This document shows positions 12,685 to 23,460 of a DNA stretch of 64,000 nucleotides, piece after piece. Within the stretch, counting starts at the first letter, position 1. The number at the start of each line of letters is the position of its first letter. The position numbers were made by a program, and so were the translations under genes. The DNA comes from Mytilus edulis (taxonomy: Eukaryota > Mollusca > Bivalvia > Mytilida > Mytilidae), in NCBI RefSeq assembly GCF_963676685.1, contig NC_092350.1:2903486-2967485 (forward strand). Reading direction: 5' to 3'. Below the pieces are notes generated by a model that saw only the letters and a list, made by a program, of their open reading frames with translations, was not told the DNA's origin and made no database searches.

Positions 12685-13125
12685 AGTTGGCAATTGAATT
12701 GCTTGACTTAAATGTTACCGATGAGCCTATTGAACACAAAACGCGCAGAAAAAAATAACTTATTGCTCATTGGCAATTTTACTTGCTTGATTCGAGTTTA
12801 AATGATGAGCATGTTGAACACAAAACGCAGATAACAGTTTAACTTGAGGCTCATTGGCAATTTTCTTGTTTTAGTCGAGTGTCGCTGAAGAGCCTTTTGA
12901 ACAAATAACAGGCACTAAGTTTGACTTGAGGCTCATTGGCAATTAACTTGCTTGATTATAGCGTCACAAATGAGCTTATTGTAAGCAAAACACATACAAA
13001 AAATTTAACTTGAGGCTCATTGTCAATTAACTTGCTTGATTGGACCATCAATGATAAGCTTATTGTAGACAAAACAAGCAAAACATGTGAGGCTTATTGG
13101 CAATTGACCTGTTTGATTTGACCGT
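12685..13125 (+). repeat. Minisatellite, ~83-bp unit, about five degenerate copies
   Basis: The unit contains GAGGCTCATTGGCAATT..ACTTGCTTGATT..GTCAC..ATGAGC.TATTG..ACAAAAC. Units differ at many sites. Related single units occur on the opposite strand at 25370-25510. Confidence 0.75.
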
Positions 13126-13254
13126 CACTATAACGGATAAGGACACGTATCTTCACAATGCACGATATGTTGATACTTTTTTTAATTACATACATTAGAA
13201 GCGTCTGGATAAAAGAGGAAATTTGAAATTTTGAATCCGCAACCAATACTTTTA

Positions 13255-13975
13255 ACGTATATTCATGTTCTAAACAAAACTATAACCGACACGACCAAAG
13301 AACATTTAAAACTAGACAAAACTATATAAAAGACACCACTAAAAAAACATTAAAGATTTAGACAACACTATACAAGACTCGACTTAAAGAATATTTAAGA
13401 TCTAGACACCACTATACAAGACATAATCAAATGTACATTTAAGATCTAAACAACACTATACAAGACACGACCAAAAGAACATTTATCATCTAAACAACAC
13501 TTTACAAGACACTTTCAGAGAACATTTAAAATCTACACAACATTTTACGAGACACGACCAAAAGAACATTTAGAATCTAAACAAAAATAGAAAAAACACG
13601 ACCAGAAAAACATTTAAGGTGGTACCTAACACTACAGGGAGATAACTCTGTAAAGTCAGCTAAACGTTTTGATTACGTTGTGTTGTAAAGGGAATATAAA
13701 GCTTCTCAATGATAAAAATTGGTGTTTGTCAAACTGCTATATAACCAGTGTAATTTTTCTGACAAAACGGTTAGTTCAAAATTTTTGAATTTTTTATATT
13801 TTTGTTAAAGGGTCAAAGTAAGTACTTTGACAAAATTTAATCAAGATTTAACGAGCTAAATTAATTTTAGTGCAAGTGTTGGGTACCACCTTAAGATTTA
13901 AACAACACTTTACAAAACAAGACGAAAATAACATTTAATATTTAAACACTTTACAAGACACGATCACTAATTGAT
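13255..13975 (+). repeat. Minisatellite, ~50-bp unit, split by an inserted miniature element
   Basis: The unit is close to ACATTTAAGATCTAAACAAC then ACTATACAAGACACGACC. About seven copies before 13614 and two after 13894. The array resumes in register after the insertion. Confidence 0.8.
13614..13894. mobile_element. 273-bp TTAA-flanked miniature inverted-repeat element
   Basis: 13618-13890 begins GGTGGTACCTAACACT and ends AGTGTTGGGTACCACC, terminal inverted repeats of 16 nt with one mismatch, flanked on both sides by TTAA. This TTAA duplication is typical of piggyBac-type elements. There is no ORF, so it would be non-autonomous. Confidence 0.8.
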
Positions 13976-14446
13976 TTACTGCAAACTGCAATGTGGATAC
14001 CGTTATGTCGACATCATGTCTTGACTAACATCAAGATTATTATTTTACACAGATGAAAATTCATGGTTGTACAAACTGTCGATACCAATGGTTTGGCATT
14101 GCACAATGTTGTTTTTTCTCTGACTGTGGATGAGGTCTTTTTACTAAATTTATTTAATATTTATTAATTTGGGATTTTTTTTATGTTACTGTGGCAATTT
14201 TTACATCAATAAAACATGTGAAAAAAAATCCGAAAGTAGGCAACTAAGAATATGTAACCTTCTTTGTAAAATTGTTTCTGTTGTTTAGTCTCCAATCAAA
14301 AGTTTTCTCCCCGCAGTCAAACCACATTTTCTCATTTTTGAATATGACTTTTTCTTGCCATATCATCAACATCGTAAATGAAGAAAACACAAATAACAGA
14401 CATGTTTCGCCTTGATATATAAAACAATATGGTACTTCTATTTATA

Positions 14447-16360
14447 ACTGGACATGGCTGTAACAACCGTAAAATAACAATGGAAGTCCAATTCGAACCA
14501 AAGTTTACAATCGGACCATGGAAATTCAGTGATGACTATAATTATACTGTTTTCTTAAAAACAAATACAATCACGAGCCATTGGTGACTTAAGTTTTACA
14601 AAGCTCGGTCTTACAGTTCAAGATAAGTAATGGATACAAAATTAAGTTGGAAGGACTATTAGATAGACACTTCCATAGCTATATATATATGTACAAACAT
14701 TACTAACTTCTAGGGTAGGGGTACAATAAAGTAAAACACTCATTTTAACTATAAAATACATTTATTTTGGGACAATTATTTTAACAATTTACAATGAGAA
14801 AAGTATCCAGCGTCAAAACACATTTTGCTCATTTGTGTGTATGTTTTTAATACTTCCGTCACCACTAACTGCAACGTAAAAAAAGTAATGTTAAGACATC
14901 TTTAAACATGGTCATCTTGAAAAAGATTAAAAAAAAACACTTTCATACAAGTGAGAGGTTGAGCGCTATCAAACCAGGTTCAGTCGACCATTTTCTACAT
15001 TTGAGAATGCCTGTATCGTGTCAGGAATATGACAGTTGTTATTCATTCGTTTTATTTGTTTGGGCATTTGATTTTTCCATTTGATAAGGAACTTTCTGTT
15101 TTGAATTTTCCTGTGAGTTCAGTATTTTTGTGATTTATTTTTATGTAAGAAACAAAAACAACAAACATGTTAAGCCGTGATATATACAACAATATATATA
15201 ACTAGTTGTACTGCGAGCAACGTCATAATCACCCCTTTTACCAAATTTATGACACTAAAAATAATTTGAATCAAAAGCAATTTATTAAAATGATTAAGTG
15301 GTGCTTTTTAATGCCCAAATGGCGAGGTTAAACTAGTTGAAAATGCTATCACCCCTGCCCCCAACCTAAAATATAGTGGTGAAACAGTACAACGTAAGAA
15401 TACTGATAATGAAAGATGAGGACATAAAGTCGAGGTATAAAATATATCACTAGAAAACTTGTTTAAGCATACTTCCACTTATTTTCGTGTCATGTGTTTA
15501 ACAATGGTCTATCATTCCCAATGAGACAAATTTAGATGATCCGGAAATAATAACTATTGGTTTAGAAGAAATACATTTAAAGTAATATAATTATCTGCTT
15601 TGTTTTTATTTTTGTACTTAAAATAGACAAACAGTATCCGTTCAACTGTGAGAAAATGAATCACGCGTTCCAAGAAGTCAAATATGATCAGTTAGTGATA
15701 TGTGATGCAATAATCAACAATTTAGTGCGAGGGCAATTTGAAAGCTATGAAAGTTTTAGATGCATGGTAACATTGTGTTGAAAATTTAGTAGTTGAATCG
15801 ATAGATAGAAAGTATTCCTAATGTAATGTACTTGATTTGAAATACAATGAGCAACATTACAATTCTGGAAAATTTAGTTTTGATTTTTGGGAGAATTTTT
15901 CTTTAAACTTAACGTAGAGCCAGTTTGATGGAGTGTCCTTGAAATTGTCAAAACCTTTGTAATAACTTTGATGGGTTTTGTTTTTTACTTTAAAATGTCT
16001 TCAATTATCTATATTAATATGGGAGAATTCCAAATTGTTCTACTTTAAAAATAAATTTAGAGTTCTGATAGTCATATTTTGTGTATATTCAATCTTATAA
16101 AAAAAGTTATGTAAAAAGTAAAATAGCAAAAAATACCCAGTCCCAAAGAAAAGGTAATGTCTCAAATGGCAAAAATATAACAAATCTACACTGATGATAC
16201 GAATTAACACCAATTACGGCTCACAATCTTAATCGAGTTTTATTCTGTTGTACAAATAAATATGAAACTTAACTAATGTTTTGATTGTTTTATAATAATT
16301 TAAAACGTTGACGGGTAGACTTAATGGTACAGGTCTCCAGCAACACAAATACCAACAAAC
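14447..16360 (-). pseudogene. Inverted, decayed partial copy of gene 1
   Basis: On the minus strand this stretch matches the 3' end of gene 1. About 14447-16060 is an inverted match to about 22010-23985, and about 16195-16355 is an inverted match to 18150-18345 in gene 1 intron 1. At 14868 the minus strand has GTTGCAG|TTAGTGGTGACGG, the equivalent of the terminal exon, but the hydrophobic tail is gone and the frame runs on to TGA. The cysteine-module exons are absent, so intron 1 is joined directly to the pre-terminal intron. It is a deleted, non-functional copy. Flanks such as the GTACAATAAAG..AAACACTC block at about 14726 mirror 23655. Confidence 0.65.
14935..15140 (+). repeat. Dispersed mussel repeat (GCCTGTA..GTCAGGAATATGACAG family)
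   Basis: Blocks AAACCAGGTTCA, GTCAGGAATATGACAGTTG, ATTCGTTT.ATGTGTTTG and CATTTGATAAGGAACTTTCTG recur at 21385-21515, 45590-45745, 46125-46270, 47300-47480, 47560-47660 and 58425-58600, and on the minus strand at 24560-24720 and 52500-52620. Confidence 0.7.
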
Positions 16361-16789
16361 AACACATTAATTCATGAATGCATGTAGCATATATATTAAT
16401 TATCAGTGTTTTATTGTTTTATTGTTTTAGCAAGTTGCCCTGTACAAAGTAGTATATAGTGTATTATTTCTAGCTTTAAGCGTTTCTGCAACACATGCAA
16501 AAAAGGATAAATAAGAAATAAACTGTGTTGTTTATTTTTTTTGCAGCGGTAAAAATAAATTGTCGCAAAGCAAACTGTACTGCTGAAACAAAATCCACCT
16601 AAAGCTAGAAGATCTATGTCGTTTTGTAATATATCATTCATATTTTCTTCAATATATCATATTTTCAGACTAAAATTATCTATTAATATCTTTCTTTTGT
16701 TTTTTATCATACATTTTAGATTGATGAATCAATAATACATTATCCAATTGTTACATTGTAAACTAAGAGTTGCACAAATCTTGAAACGT

Positions 16790-16860
16790 GATTGGAAACT
16801 AGTAAAAGGTGGGTGGATAAAGTTATATGGGAAATTAACAAGTGGGCAAGTATATATAGA
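16790..16860 (+). promoter_or_regulatory. Promoter of gene 1: inverted CCAAT box and TATA box
   Basis: A TATA box (GTATATATAG) lies at 16850-16859, with an inverted CCAAT box (GATTGG) at 16790-16795 and a GGTGGGTGGA block between them. The same three elements in the same order and at nearly the same spacing occur upstream of gene 2 (GATTGG at 40118, TATA at 40175). About 190 bp of upstream sequence is recognisably similar between the two, while the surrounding DNA is not. A 5' UTR exon with a donor site follows. The promoter role is inferred from this conservation and the position. Confidence 0.7.
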
Positions 16861-16881
16861 GTGAACTAATAACTCATCGAA

Positions 16882-16951
16882 TAGTTTATGTTTGTGATTT
16901 CTGAAGGCTATGAAGTAACGGACAATAGCAACAGTTATTTAAACTAAACAG
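16882..16951 (+). other. 5' UTR exon of gene 1 (non-coding)
   Basis: About 25-30 bp after the TATA box begins a short segment ending in AACAG|GTATAT, a good splice donor at 16952. The matching segment of gene 2 ends in AACAG|GTACTA at 40259. Both contain a similar GTTTGTGA..TC.GA.GGCT..GAAGT stretch. The start is only estimated from the TATA box; the 3' end is well supported by the conserved donor. It would be joined to 17364, where an acceptor (TTTGTACAG) precedes the start codon by 16 nt. Confidence 0.6.
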
Positions 16952-17363
16952 GTATATTTCATTAAATATTCGGAATAATGGGGCTATTTGTGGGTCTTTG
17001 TTTTTTTTATTTTTTTGTGTGCATTATACATGTTTAAATTAAAACACGAAAATAATTCATGCCCTCTGCTCAATTTGTTTATTAACTGGATGTTTAAAAT
17101 CAAAGTATTCCACTAAGTACATGATTCCTCTCATGAAAAGAAGTGATTAGAATTTTTAACCTTTCGTTTCCTTTAAATTACCTGTAAGGGTATTTTTTCT
17201 TTCTTTAAAATATGTATGTATGTTTCCTTTTGTAATGAGATGTTATATTGTAAATAACTTGATTTTTATTGATATATCAGGCCAATAATTATTGTTTATA
17301 TCACATTTAATTGAATTGCAAACGTTTTTTTCATATTTAATATATATTTTTTTCTTTGTACAG

Positions 17364-17443
17364 AGTTAAAACCACGAGAATGTACACCCTGTCTGTCATT
17401 GGTCTCGGTGTTAGTCTTGCGTTGATAAGTATCGTCACGCAAA
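17364..17443 (+). CDS. Gene 1 exon 1: signal-peptide exon
   Basis: Acceptor TTTGTACAG is followed by a 16-nt leader, ATG at 17380, and 21 codons of a hydrophobic signal peptide. It ends CAA A|GTAAGA in phase 1. The bases around the ATG (CCACGAGAATG) are identical in gene 2 at 40730 and nearly so at 54896, which fixes the start. CDS part is 17380-17443. Confidence 0.8.
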
Positions 17444-20400
17444 GTAAGATATATTGATCGATTCATCTGTTCAAATGTACATTTATATTTTGATGCTTAC
17501 TATTTTGTTCCTATCGGTTTCAATACTTCCTCGTTGTTTTAAGATTATAACATTTCAATTTTCAGATGTTTTATGTTCTTGTCAATATTTTTTGGAGTGG
17601 TCAATTCTTGACCTTTATTACATAGATTGCAATGAAACTACCATGATATTCAAGTAAATTAAAATAGACCTTTGTTCACCTGTGAAATAAATAAGTTGAT
17701 ATTACGCCTCTGAATTTATCCAACACCGAGTGTTGCTAAGAATTGTGGATTATGTTATATCAAAAGATGTTGAGAATGCTTAGAACAAATTAGTTTCTTG
17801 GACTCTCTGCTTTTTCTCTAATAAAAATGTCAATGCTTGATGCAATGAAAAGAATATGTCATCCAATAATTCACATATAAAAAATGCTTAATTTTTGACC
17901 GATCAACATACATAAGTTTACATTAAAAAAAAAACAATGTATAATATTTTGATTTAAATAAAAAAAAATCGTTTTGGGATCGTTCATACATTTAACCAGG
18001 CAATTTGTGTTAAAATAGTTAAAGATAAAAACATAAAAGAAAATTTTTTAAATACATTTGTTATTTAATGTTTTGGATATGAGCGTCACTGATGAGTCTT
18101 ATGTAGACGAAACGCGCGTCTGGCGTACAAAATTATAATCCTGGTACCTTTGATAACTATTGGTTCTTGGTATTTGTGTTGGAAACCTGTATCATCAAGT
18201 CTACCCGTCAATTTTTAAATTTATTTTATACGACAATCAAAATCTAGTTAAATTTCATTTTTTGTAAAATAAAATAGAACTCAACTAAAATTGTGAGCTG
18301 TAATTGGTGTTTACTGATATCATCAATGTAGATTTTGCAAGTTTACAATAAGATACGCAAAAAACAAGCATGAAATCCCCTTAAGTTGAATAAGGAAACT
18401 TCAATATACCTTCAATTCTGATCATTATAGTTTTTCAGTTCTACTGCATCATTCAGTTTTGCTCGAAGCAAACTAGCAAATTCTAAAGTACGTGGTTTTT
18501 AAACAGTATTCCTTAAGATTATAAGATAAGATAATAATTATTTTGTAATGTGTCACATATTGATATTACAGATAGATATACAAATTCAATACACAAAACA
18601 GTTGAAACAAAGATTAATACCCAGCCTACATAAACTTGCGAGACACTAAATTTACAATTAAACACATTAAAAGTATATAATTTATACAATATTTACAAGC
18701 ATATTTTTGTTAAGATGATATAAAAATTATATTCACTTTTGAAAGGAATTAAAAAAAGTAATTATATAAACAAATAAAATTTTTAATAAAATGCTATTGT
18801 TCTGATACTATAGTAATACGAGTGTATATCCCTATCAGACCCCATTAATACTGTTAATTGGTAACATCAGTGGTTCCAATAGTTACATGCACGATGACAC
18901 TAAGCCGTTCAATAAAATTAGGAAAATATTAGATTTGCAGACCTTATCTGATTGGAATATCATCATTATAAACACAGCTTTATTAATTATATTTGATAAT
19001 ACATTATTCAGAAACTGAAGCGCAGAATTGTTCTGACACCAACATACAGTCCTGTCTCTCAGCTTACAAGAGCGTAAAAACACAGGCAGTTCAAGACAAG
19101 AACAAAATATGCAGGTCAGATCTAGTTTAATATATAACTATATAGAAAAAGAGGGATTGAGGAAAAACAGTTACACTTTCAATAAATGACAGTAAATATT
19201 GTCAGAAAAATCAATTAAGAAAAATTTTCATTTTATAAAACAGTTGTTATCAACATGCAATTGTGATATAAAAATTCGTTTCTTTGCTATTTCATTGTTT
19301 TGTTTATTTTAAAAAAACAGTGCAGGAAACATATATCTTGAATGTTTGAACAAGGTTTCGCCTGACTGTGATGTCGATGGGACCATAACCGAAATCAGAA
19401 AGGAACTATTCCAGTACGGTTGTGGTACGTTTATTATCAGAAACAGTAACCACGCTGTATCTAATTCATATTTTCACATGTTCCAAAATTCTATTAGAAG
19501 AACCGACAACGGATTTGTTTCCGTAAATTTCACGACACAGCTTCTGTAACATCTTTAAGTATTTCGATAAGATTTTATATGATATTATGTTTATTTATGA
19601 AGTAATTATAGAAAATAGACATGTACGAAATGGCTATGTATACAATAAGATAAGTGTTACTGTATATTCTCCCTGGATATTCAGTTATAATTGTGTGTAA
19701 CAGAGATACTTGATGGAATGCTGTACGTTGAGTAATTTGTTAAAACAGCAAAGAGTGCAATAACGATTTAATGAGTGTTAAAAAACAAAAAAAGTTTGTT
19801 AAATCTTTATTTTCCATTATTACATTGACATGAAACTAGTCAAGCGCTTCCTTTTGGTGTGTGTTATTTAACTTGCGTTGTAAGTACTAAGTAAACGTCT
19901 CATACAAATGTACATTTGAAAAGTTAATTCCATTTTTTCAATTTCATATACAATTTCTTTGTATTTTCAATTGTCTAGTTTTTTTTTTAATAATAGATAA
20001 ATAATAATATGTTGGACAATCTGAAAGACTTTGTGGGACAATTTGAAAGTTTAATTGATCGGTAATGGTTTTGAAAGTAATGTGTGGAAGCGTGTATACG
20101 ATAATTAGTCTTGTGTAGGCGAAACGCGCGTCTGGTGTATCAATTCACAAGCCTGGTACCTTTGATAACTATTTACTGATTGTTAATTAATTTAATTTAC
20201 ATTAATTAGAATTAAACAGATAAGTTGTTTTTTACATATTTCATGTCGTTTTAATATGATTGTAACATAAAGATAGTAAATAGGTTCTTTTCTTTAAATC
20301 AGTTTCCAGACCATTTAGCCTTGCTCGTAAAAGTAAAAAGAAGAAAAAGAAGAAGAAGGATGGGGATGATGACGACGACGACATATTTGGACAATTCCTG

Positions 20401-23400
20401 GAAGAAGATGATAACAATTGTATGTGTTTAAATTAATATGGGGACGAAGTACCCTATTACAGTAGAAAAATCAATAAAAAAAAATAAGAAATCGGGGAAA
20501 CCCAAAATCGTTCAAACTATTTTGTGTCGCTATTATTAATTCCCGCATTTGCGCAGATCGCATAAATCTACTTCCTTCTTCCGGTCTCGTTGTCGTGAGA
20601 CTTTGAGTAGTCTAGTAAAATATAGGAACTGAAGGAACACAATACCAATATTTCTTTTTTATAATTTTTTGTCTTTGATACGAATTGACGTTACCTGATG
20701 CATTGCGTTTCTTTGTTTACATTGAACATGACGTCATAACTTAAATAACGTCACAAGTAAAATACATTAGAACACAATCAAAATCGGAAACGTTACGGTA
20801 TTTCCGTTTCATACAGACTTCGTCTCCATTCACAGGTAATGCCTGCCTCATATTACATGTATTAAAATAAAAATAATTATAAGAAAATATCTCCGGATAG
20901 TGGTAGTTTCCCTCATCTTGCTATTTGTTTTATTAATAAACCATGCATTATAGATATCTTTTTTAGCTTTCTTTTATCAAAAGTCCATTTTGACTGAATA
21001 TGTATTCCACAATTCAATTTAACATTTATATCAATTTTGATATGTTCGTGCAATAACTAATTCTGGCTTGATGTTGCTATACAAACAATGCATTAAGATT
21101 AAGAGTGTAACACAGTTTTGACGGCTGTACTCTTATATTACATTTTACCAATTATGAGGGGGAAGGACCTATCCTGGATTTTTTATTCGAATTTTGGGAT
21201 GTCGGGATTTCAATTTCTTTAAATTCGGGACCTCGGGATTCTATATTTTTAAGCCCGAGATTTCGGGATCAGGAACCCTCCCCCTAAAGTATGTCTGTTG
21301 CTTTGTCCACACATTATTGTCAATAAAATGGAATTTAATGCGACTTTTCATACTAGTGGGAAGTTAATCTATCTATAACACCAGGTTTAATTCATCATGT
21401 TCTACATAAGAAAATGCTTGTACCGAATCAGAAATGTGACAGTTGTTATCCATTCGTTTGATGTGTTTGATATGTACATAATTTTATATTCGCTTGATTG
21501 GTTTGGTGTCAGATCCTTTTATATATCAGGATTTTGTTTTAATAATCACTAGGTCAATATCACTGCTGGATGAGTTTTTTCGTCGAGCGTATCACCAGCC
21601 CAGTTGTAAGAACTTCTGTATTGACATGGATTATCATTGATATTGTCATAACAAAAAATTAGCTGCTTACAAAACTTTGAAATTTTGAAATACTAAGGGT
21701 TTTTCTACCTCAGGAATCGATTACCTTAACTTTATTTGGCAAAACTTTTAGGAATGTTTGGTCCTTAATTCTCTTCAACTTCGTTCTTTATTTGGTCTTT
21801 ATACTTTTGGTTTTTTTTTACTTGTGAGTCTTTTGTAGACGAAACGCGCGTCTGGCGCAAATTCAAAATTTCAATCCTGTCGTTTATGATGTGTTTATTT
21901 GAGCTTTTTTTAATTTCTGCCATTTGATAGACTTTTCATTTTGAATTTTCTGTGGGGCTGTGTATATTTGCTACTTTTTACTTTATTAATTTTGGAAGAT
22001 TTAACATATAAAAAAGTAAGGGATTATCAGAACTCAAAATTTTCTTTTAAAGTTGATTAATTTGCAATTCCCCCAGAATGGTTGAGATAATTGAGGACAG
22101 TGTAAAGTGAACAAAAAAACATCAAAGGTAATACACAGGTTTTGGCAATTTTAATGACACTCCATTTAATTGGCACCACTTTATGTTAAATGAAAAGTCG
22201 GTAATTTTTGAGAAAAAAAAATTAAAATTAAAACTTAATGTCCCAGTATTGCAAGGTTGCTTATTATATTTCAAATCAAGTACTTTACAAAAAAAAAAAT
22301 AACTTTCCTTTTTTTCTACCATATTATCAATAAAATGTTAACATGCATTTAAATTTTGCGTAGCTTTCAAATTTCCTTCGCACTAAATTGATGATCACTG
22401 CATTACATATTATAAATTTATCATATTTGACTTTCATGGAACACGAGATTAATCTTTACTCAGTTTATCTGATACTTTTTGTCTATTTAAAGTAAAAATA
22501 TCTAATTTGAACGTTTTTCAGGAAACCAATAGTTAACATTTCAGTTATTTTAAGTTGAACACTTAAGAATTCTGGAATTCCGGACCATTGTGAAACACAT
22601 TAGAGGAAAATAAGTGAAAATAGGCTTTATTAGGTTCGACAGTGAAATATTTTGTAACTCGACCTAATTTCCTCATCAGTGTTTTTATATTGTACTGATA
22701 CTCCAATATATCCGAGGTTGGGGGTGGGGGAACTAATTGAACCCTGCAAGATTCTGTATATGTCTGTCCCAAGTGAAGAGACTGTTATTCAGTGGTTGTC
22801 GTTTGTTGCTGTGTTACATATTTGATTTTCATTCATTGTTTTTAAAATAAATCTGGATGTTAGTTTTCTTGTTTGAATTGTTTTACATTTGTCATTTCGG
22901 GGCCTTTTACAGCTAACTATGCACTATTGGTTTTGTTCGTTGTTGGAGGCTGTATAGTGATATATACTTTTTGCCTTCTATTTCTCTGGTGGAGAGTTGT
23001 CACATTAGCAGTTATACCACTTCTTCATATTTTTATATAAAAATAGGTGAACCGCACAATAAATTGCAAAGCATTAGCTTAAAAACAATAATATATATAA
23101 AAGTTGCACAAACAATTCTATAGCTCAATCTTTGGGTTGCTTAAGACACCATGTCACCAGACAATTTCATTAAAATAGACCATACAGCATATTTTATTTC
23201 CGTTTGACACCTTTATTAATTCATTGTAGTTTTTAGGAAGAAGGTGAGGCCAATATAGATTAACGTTCAGCGAGTAATCGTTCATTTAATTTTTTATTGT
23301 TATATATGATGCCCATGTTTAAAGATGTCTTAAAATAACTTTTTTTCTTTGCAGTTAGTGGTGCAGGAGGTATTCACCTCAACCTGGCTGTCTTTGGTTT

Positions 23401-23428
23401 AGGACTTACATTTTATACGCTTGTTTAG
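17380..23428 (+). CDS. Gene 1: secreted or GPI-anchored six-cysteine module protein (5 coding exons)
   Basis: Joining 17380-17443, 19012-19114, 19321-19424, 20303-20419 and 23355-23428 gives 462 nt, a 153-aa protein plus stop, with GT-AG introns and phases 1, 2, 1, 1. Exon 1 encodes a hydrophobic signal peptide starting MYTLSVIGLG. Exons A and B encode one six-cysteine module: C-x7-C and IC in A, then EC, DC and GC in B. The fourth coding exon has a seven-lysine run followed by six aspartates. The last exon gives a small-residue stretch (SGAGG) and a hydrophobic tail ending TLYTLV-like before TAG, which fits a GPI-attachment signal or a tail anchor. AATAAA follows at 23455. The start is the first ATG of the spliced leader and is shared with gene 2. 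I do not recognise the family. Secretion and surface anchoring are inferred from the two hydrophobic ends. Paired cysteines suggest a disulfide-stabilised, probably helical domain. Confidence 0.75.
18081..18165 (+). repeat. Dispersed mussel repeat, core ACGAAACGCGCGTCTGG (gene 1 intron 1)
   Basis: GAGCGTCACTGATGAGTCTT then GTAGACGAAACGCGCGTCTGG and CCTGGTACCTTTGATAACTA. Same family at 20101-20172, 21560-21890, 50340-50425, 52765-52850, 53400-53700 and 53703-54050, and minus strand 30010-30075. Confidence 0.8.
18525..18780 (-). repeat. LINE 3' UTR fragment with GATAA repeats (gene 1 intron 1)
   Basis: GATAAGATAATAATTATT, GTGTCACATATTGAT, AATACCCAGCCTA and GAGACACT match 37138-37270, which is the 3' end of a minus-strand LINE fragment. 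So this is another 3' end, truncated before any coding part. Confidence 0.6.
19012..19114 (+). CDS. Gene 1 exon A (first half of cysteine module)
   Basis: Acceptor ATTATTCAG and donor GCAG|GTCAGA delimit 103 nt, entered in phase 1 and left in phase 2. It begins with the family signature TEA and ends in IC before the donor. The first two cysteines are seven residues apart, whereas every module of gene 2 has CxxC, so this module is the divergent member. The TTCAG..ACTGAAGC junction is the same as in gene 2 modules. Confidence 0.8.
19321..19424 (+). CDS. Gene 1 exon B (second half of cysteine module)
   Basis: The exon follows AAAAACAG and runs 104 nt to TGTG|GTACGT, phase 2 to phase 1. It starts with the family signature SAGN at the splice junction and carries three cysteines, with seven residues between the first two (four or three in gene 2) and the last just before the donor. 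The intron before it is only 206 nt. Confidence 0.8.
20303..20419 (+). CDS. Gene 1 exon 4: Lys-run/Asp-run linker exon
   Basis: TTTAAATCAG precedes 117 nt that end ACAATT|GTATGT, phase 1 in and phase 1 out. It encodes a basic segment (ARKSK then a seven-lysine run), six aspartates, then an acidic FLEEDDNN end. No matching exon was found in gene 2. If the donor were not used, the frame would stop 13-15 nt into the intron (CMCLN then TAA), giving a soluble form without the hydrophobic tail. The good donor and the matching phase of exon 5 favour splicing. Confidence 0.65.
20436..20832. mobile_element. ~400-bp inverted-repeat element in gene 1 intron 4
   Basis: Begins TATGGGGACGAAGTACCC and ends ACTTCGTCTCCATT, whose reverse complement AATGGAGACGAAGT matches. 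Non-coding. It lies just 16 nt after the exon 4 donor. Confidence 0.5.
21560..21890 (+). repeat. Full unit of the ACGCGCGTCTGG repeat family
   Basis: From ATCACTGCTGGATGAG through GTATCACCAGCCCAG, TACTAAGGGTTTTTCTACCTC and TTCAACTTCG to GACGAAACGCGCGTCTGGCG. The unit has two conserved ends and a variable middle. Confidence 0.65.
22795..23040 (+). repeat. Dispersed mussel repeat (TTGTCGTTTGTTG .. GGAGAGTTGTC)
   Basis: Contains ATTTCGGGGCCTTTTACAGC, AACTATGCACTATTGG and GGTGGAGAGTTGTCACATTA. It is a separate insertion in the last intron of gene 1. Confidence 0.7.
23355..23428 (+). CDS. Gene 1 exon 5: hydrophobic C-terminal exon with stop
   Basis: TTTTTTCTTTGCAG is a strong acceptor. In phase 1 it reads FSGAGGIHLNLAVFGLGL.. 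and ends at TAG (23426-23428). The terminal exon of gene 2 at 60490 is clearly similar (GAGSIFVHLAVIGLGL..). The pattern of small residues then about 17 hydrophobic ones with nothing after is typical of GPI-attachment signals. Confidence 0.8.
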
Positions 23429-23454
23429 ATGCCGTATTTTTATCCATCAATTTG

Positions 23455-23460
23455 AATAAA
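23455..23460 (+). terminator. Poly(A) signal AATAAA of gene 1
   Basis: AATAAA lies 27 nt after the stop codon of gene 1. The close spacing is short but acceptable for a compact 3' UTR. Confidence 0.55.

Noticed and set aside
12685..13975. CRISPR-like array
   Set aside because: Units are adjacent and degenerate without spacers. These are eukaryotic minisatellites.
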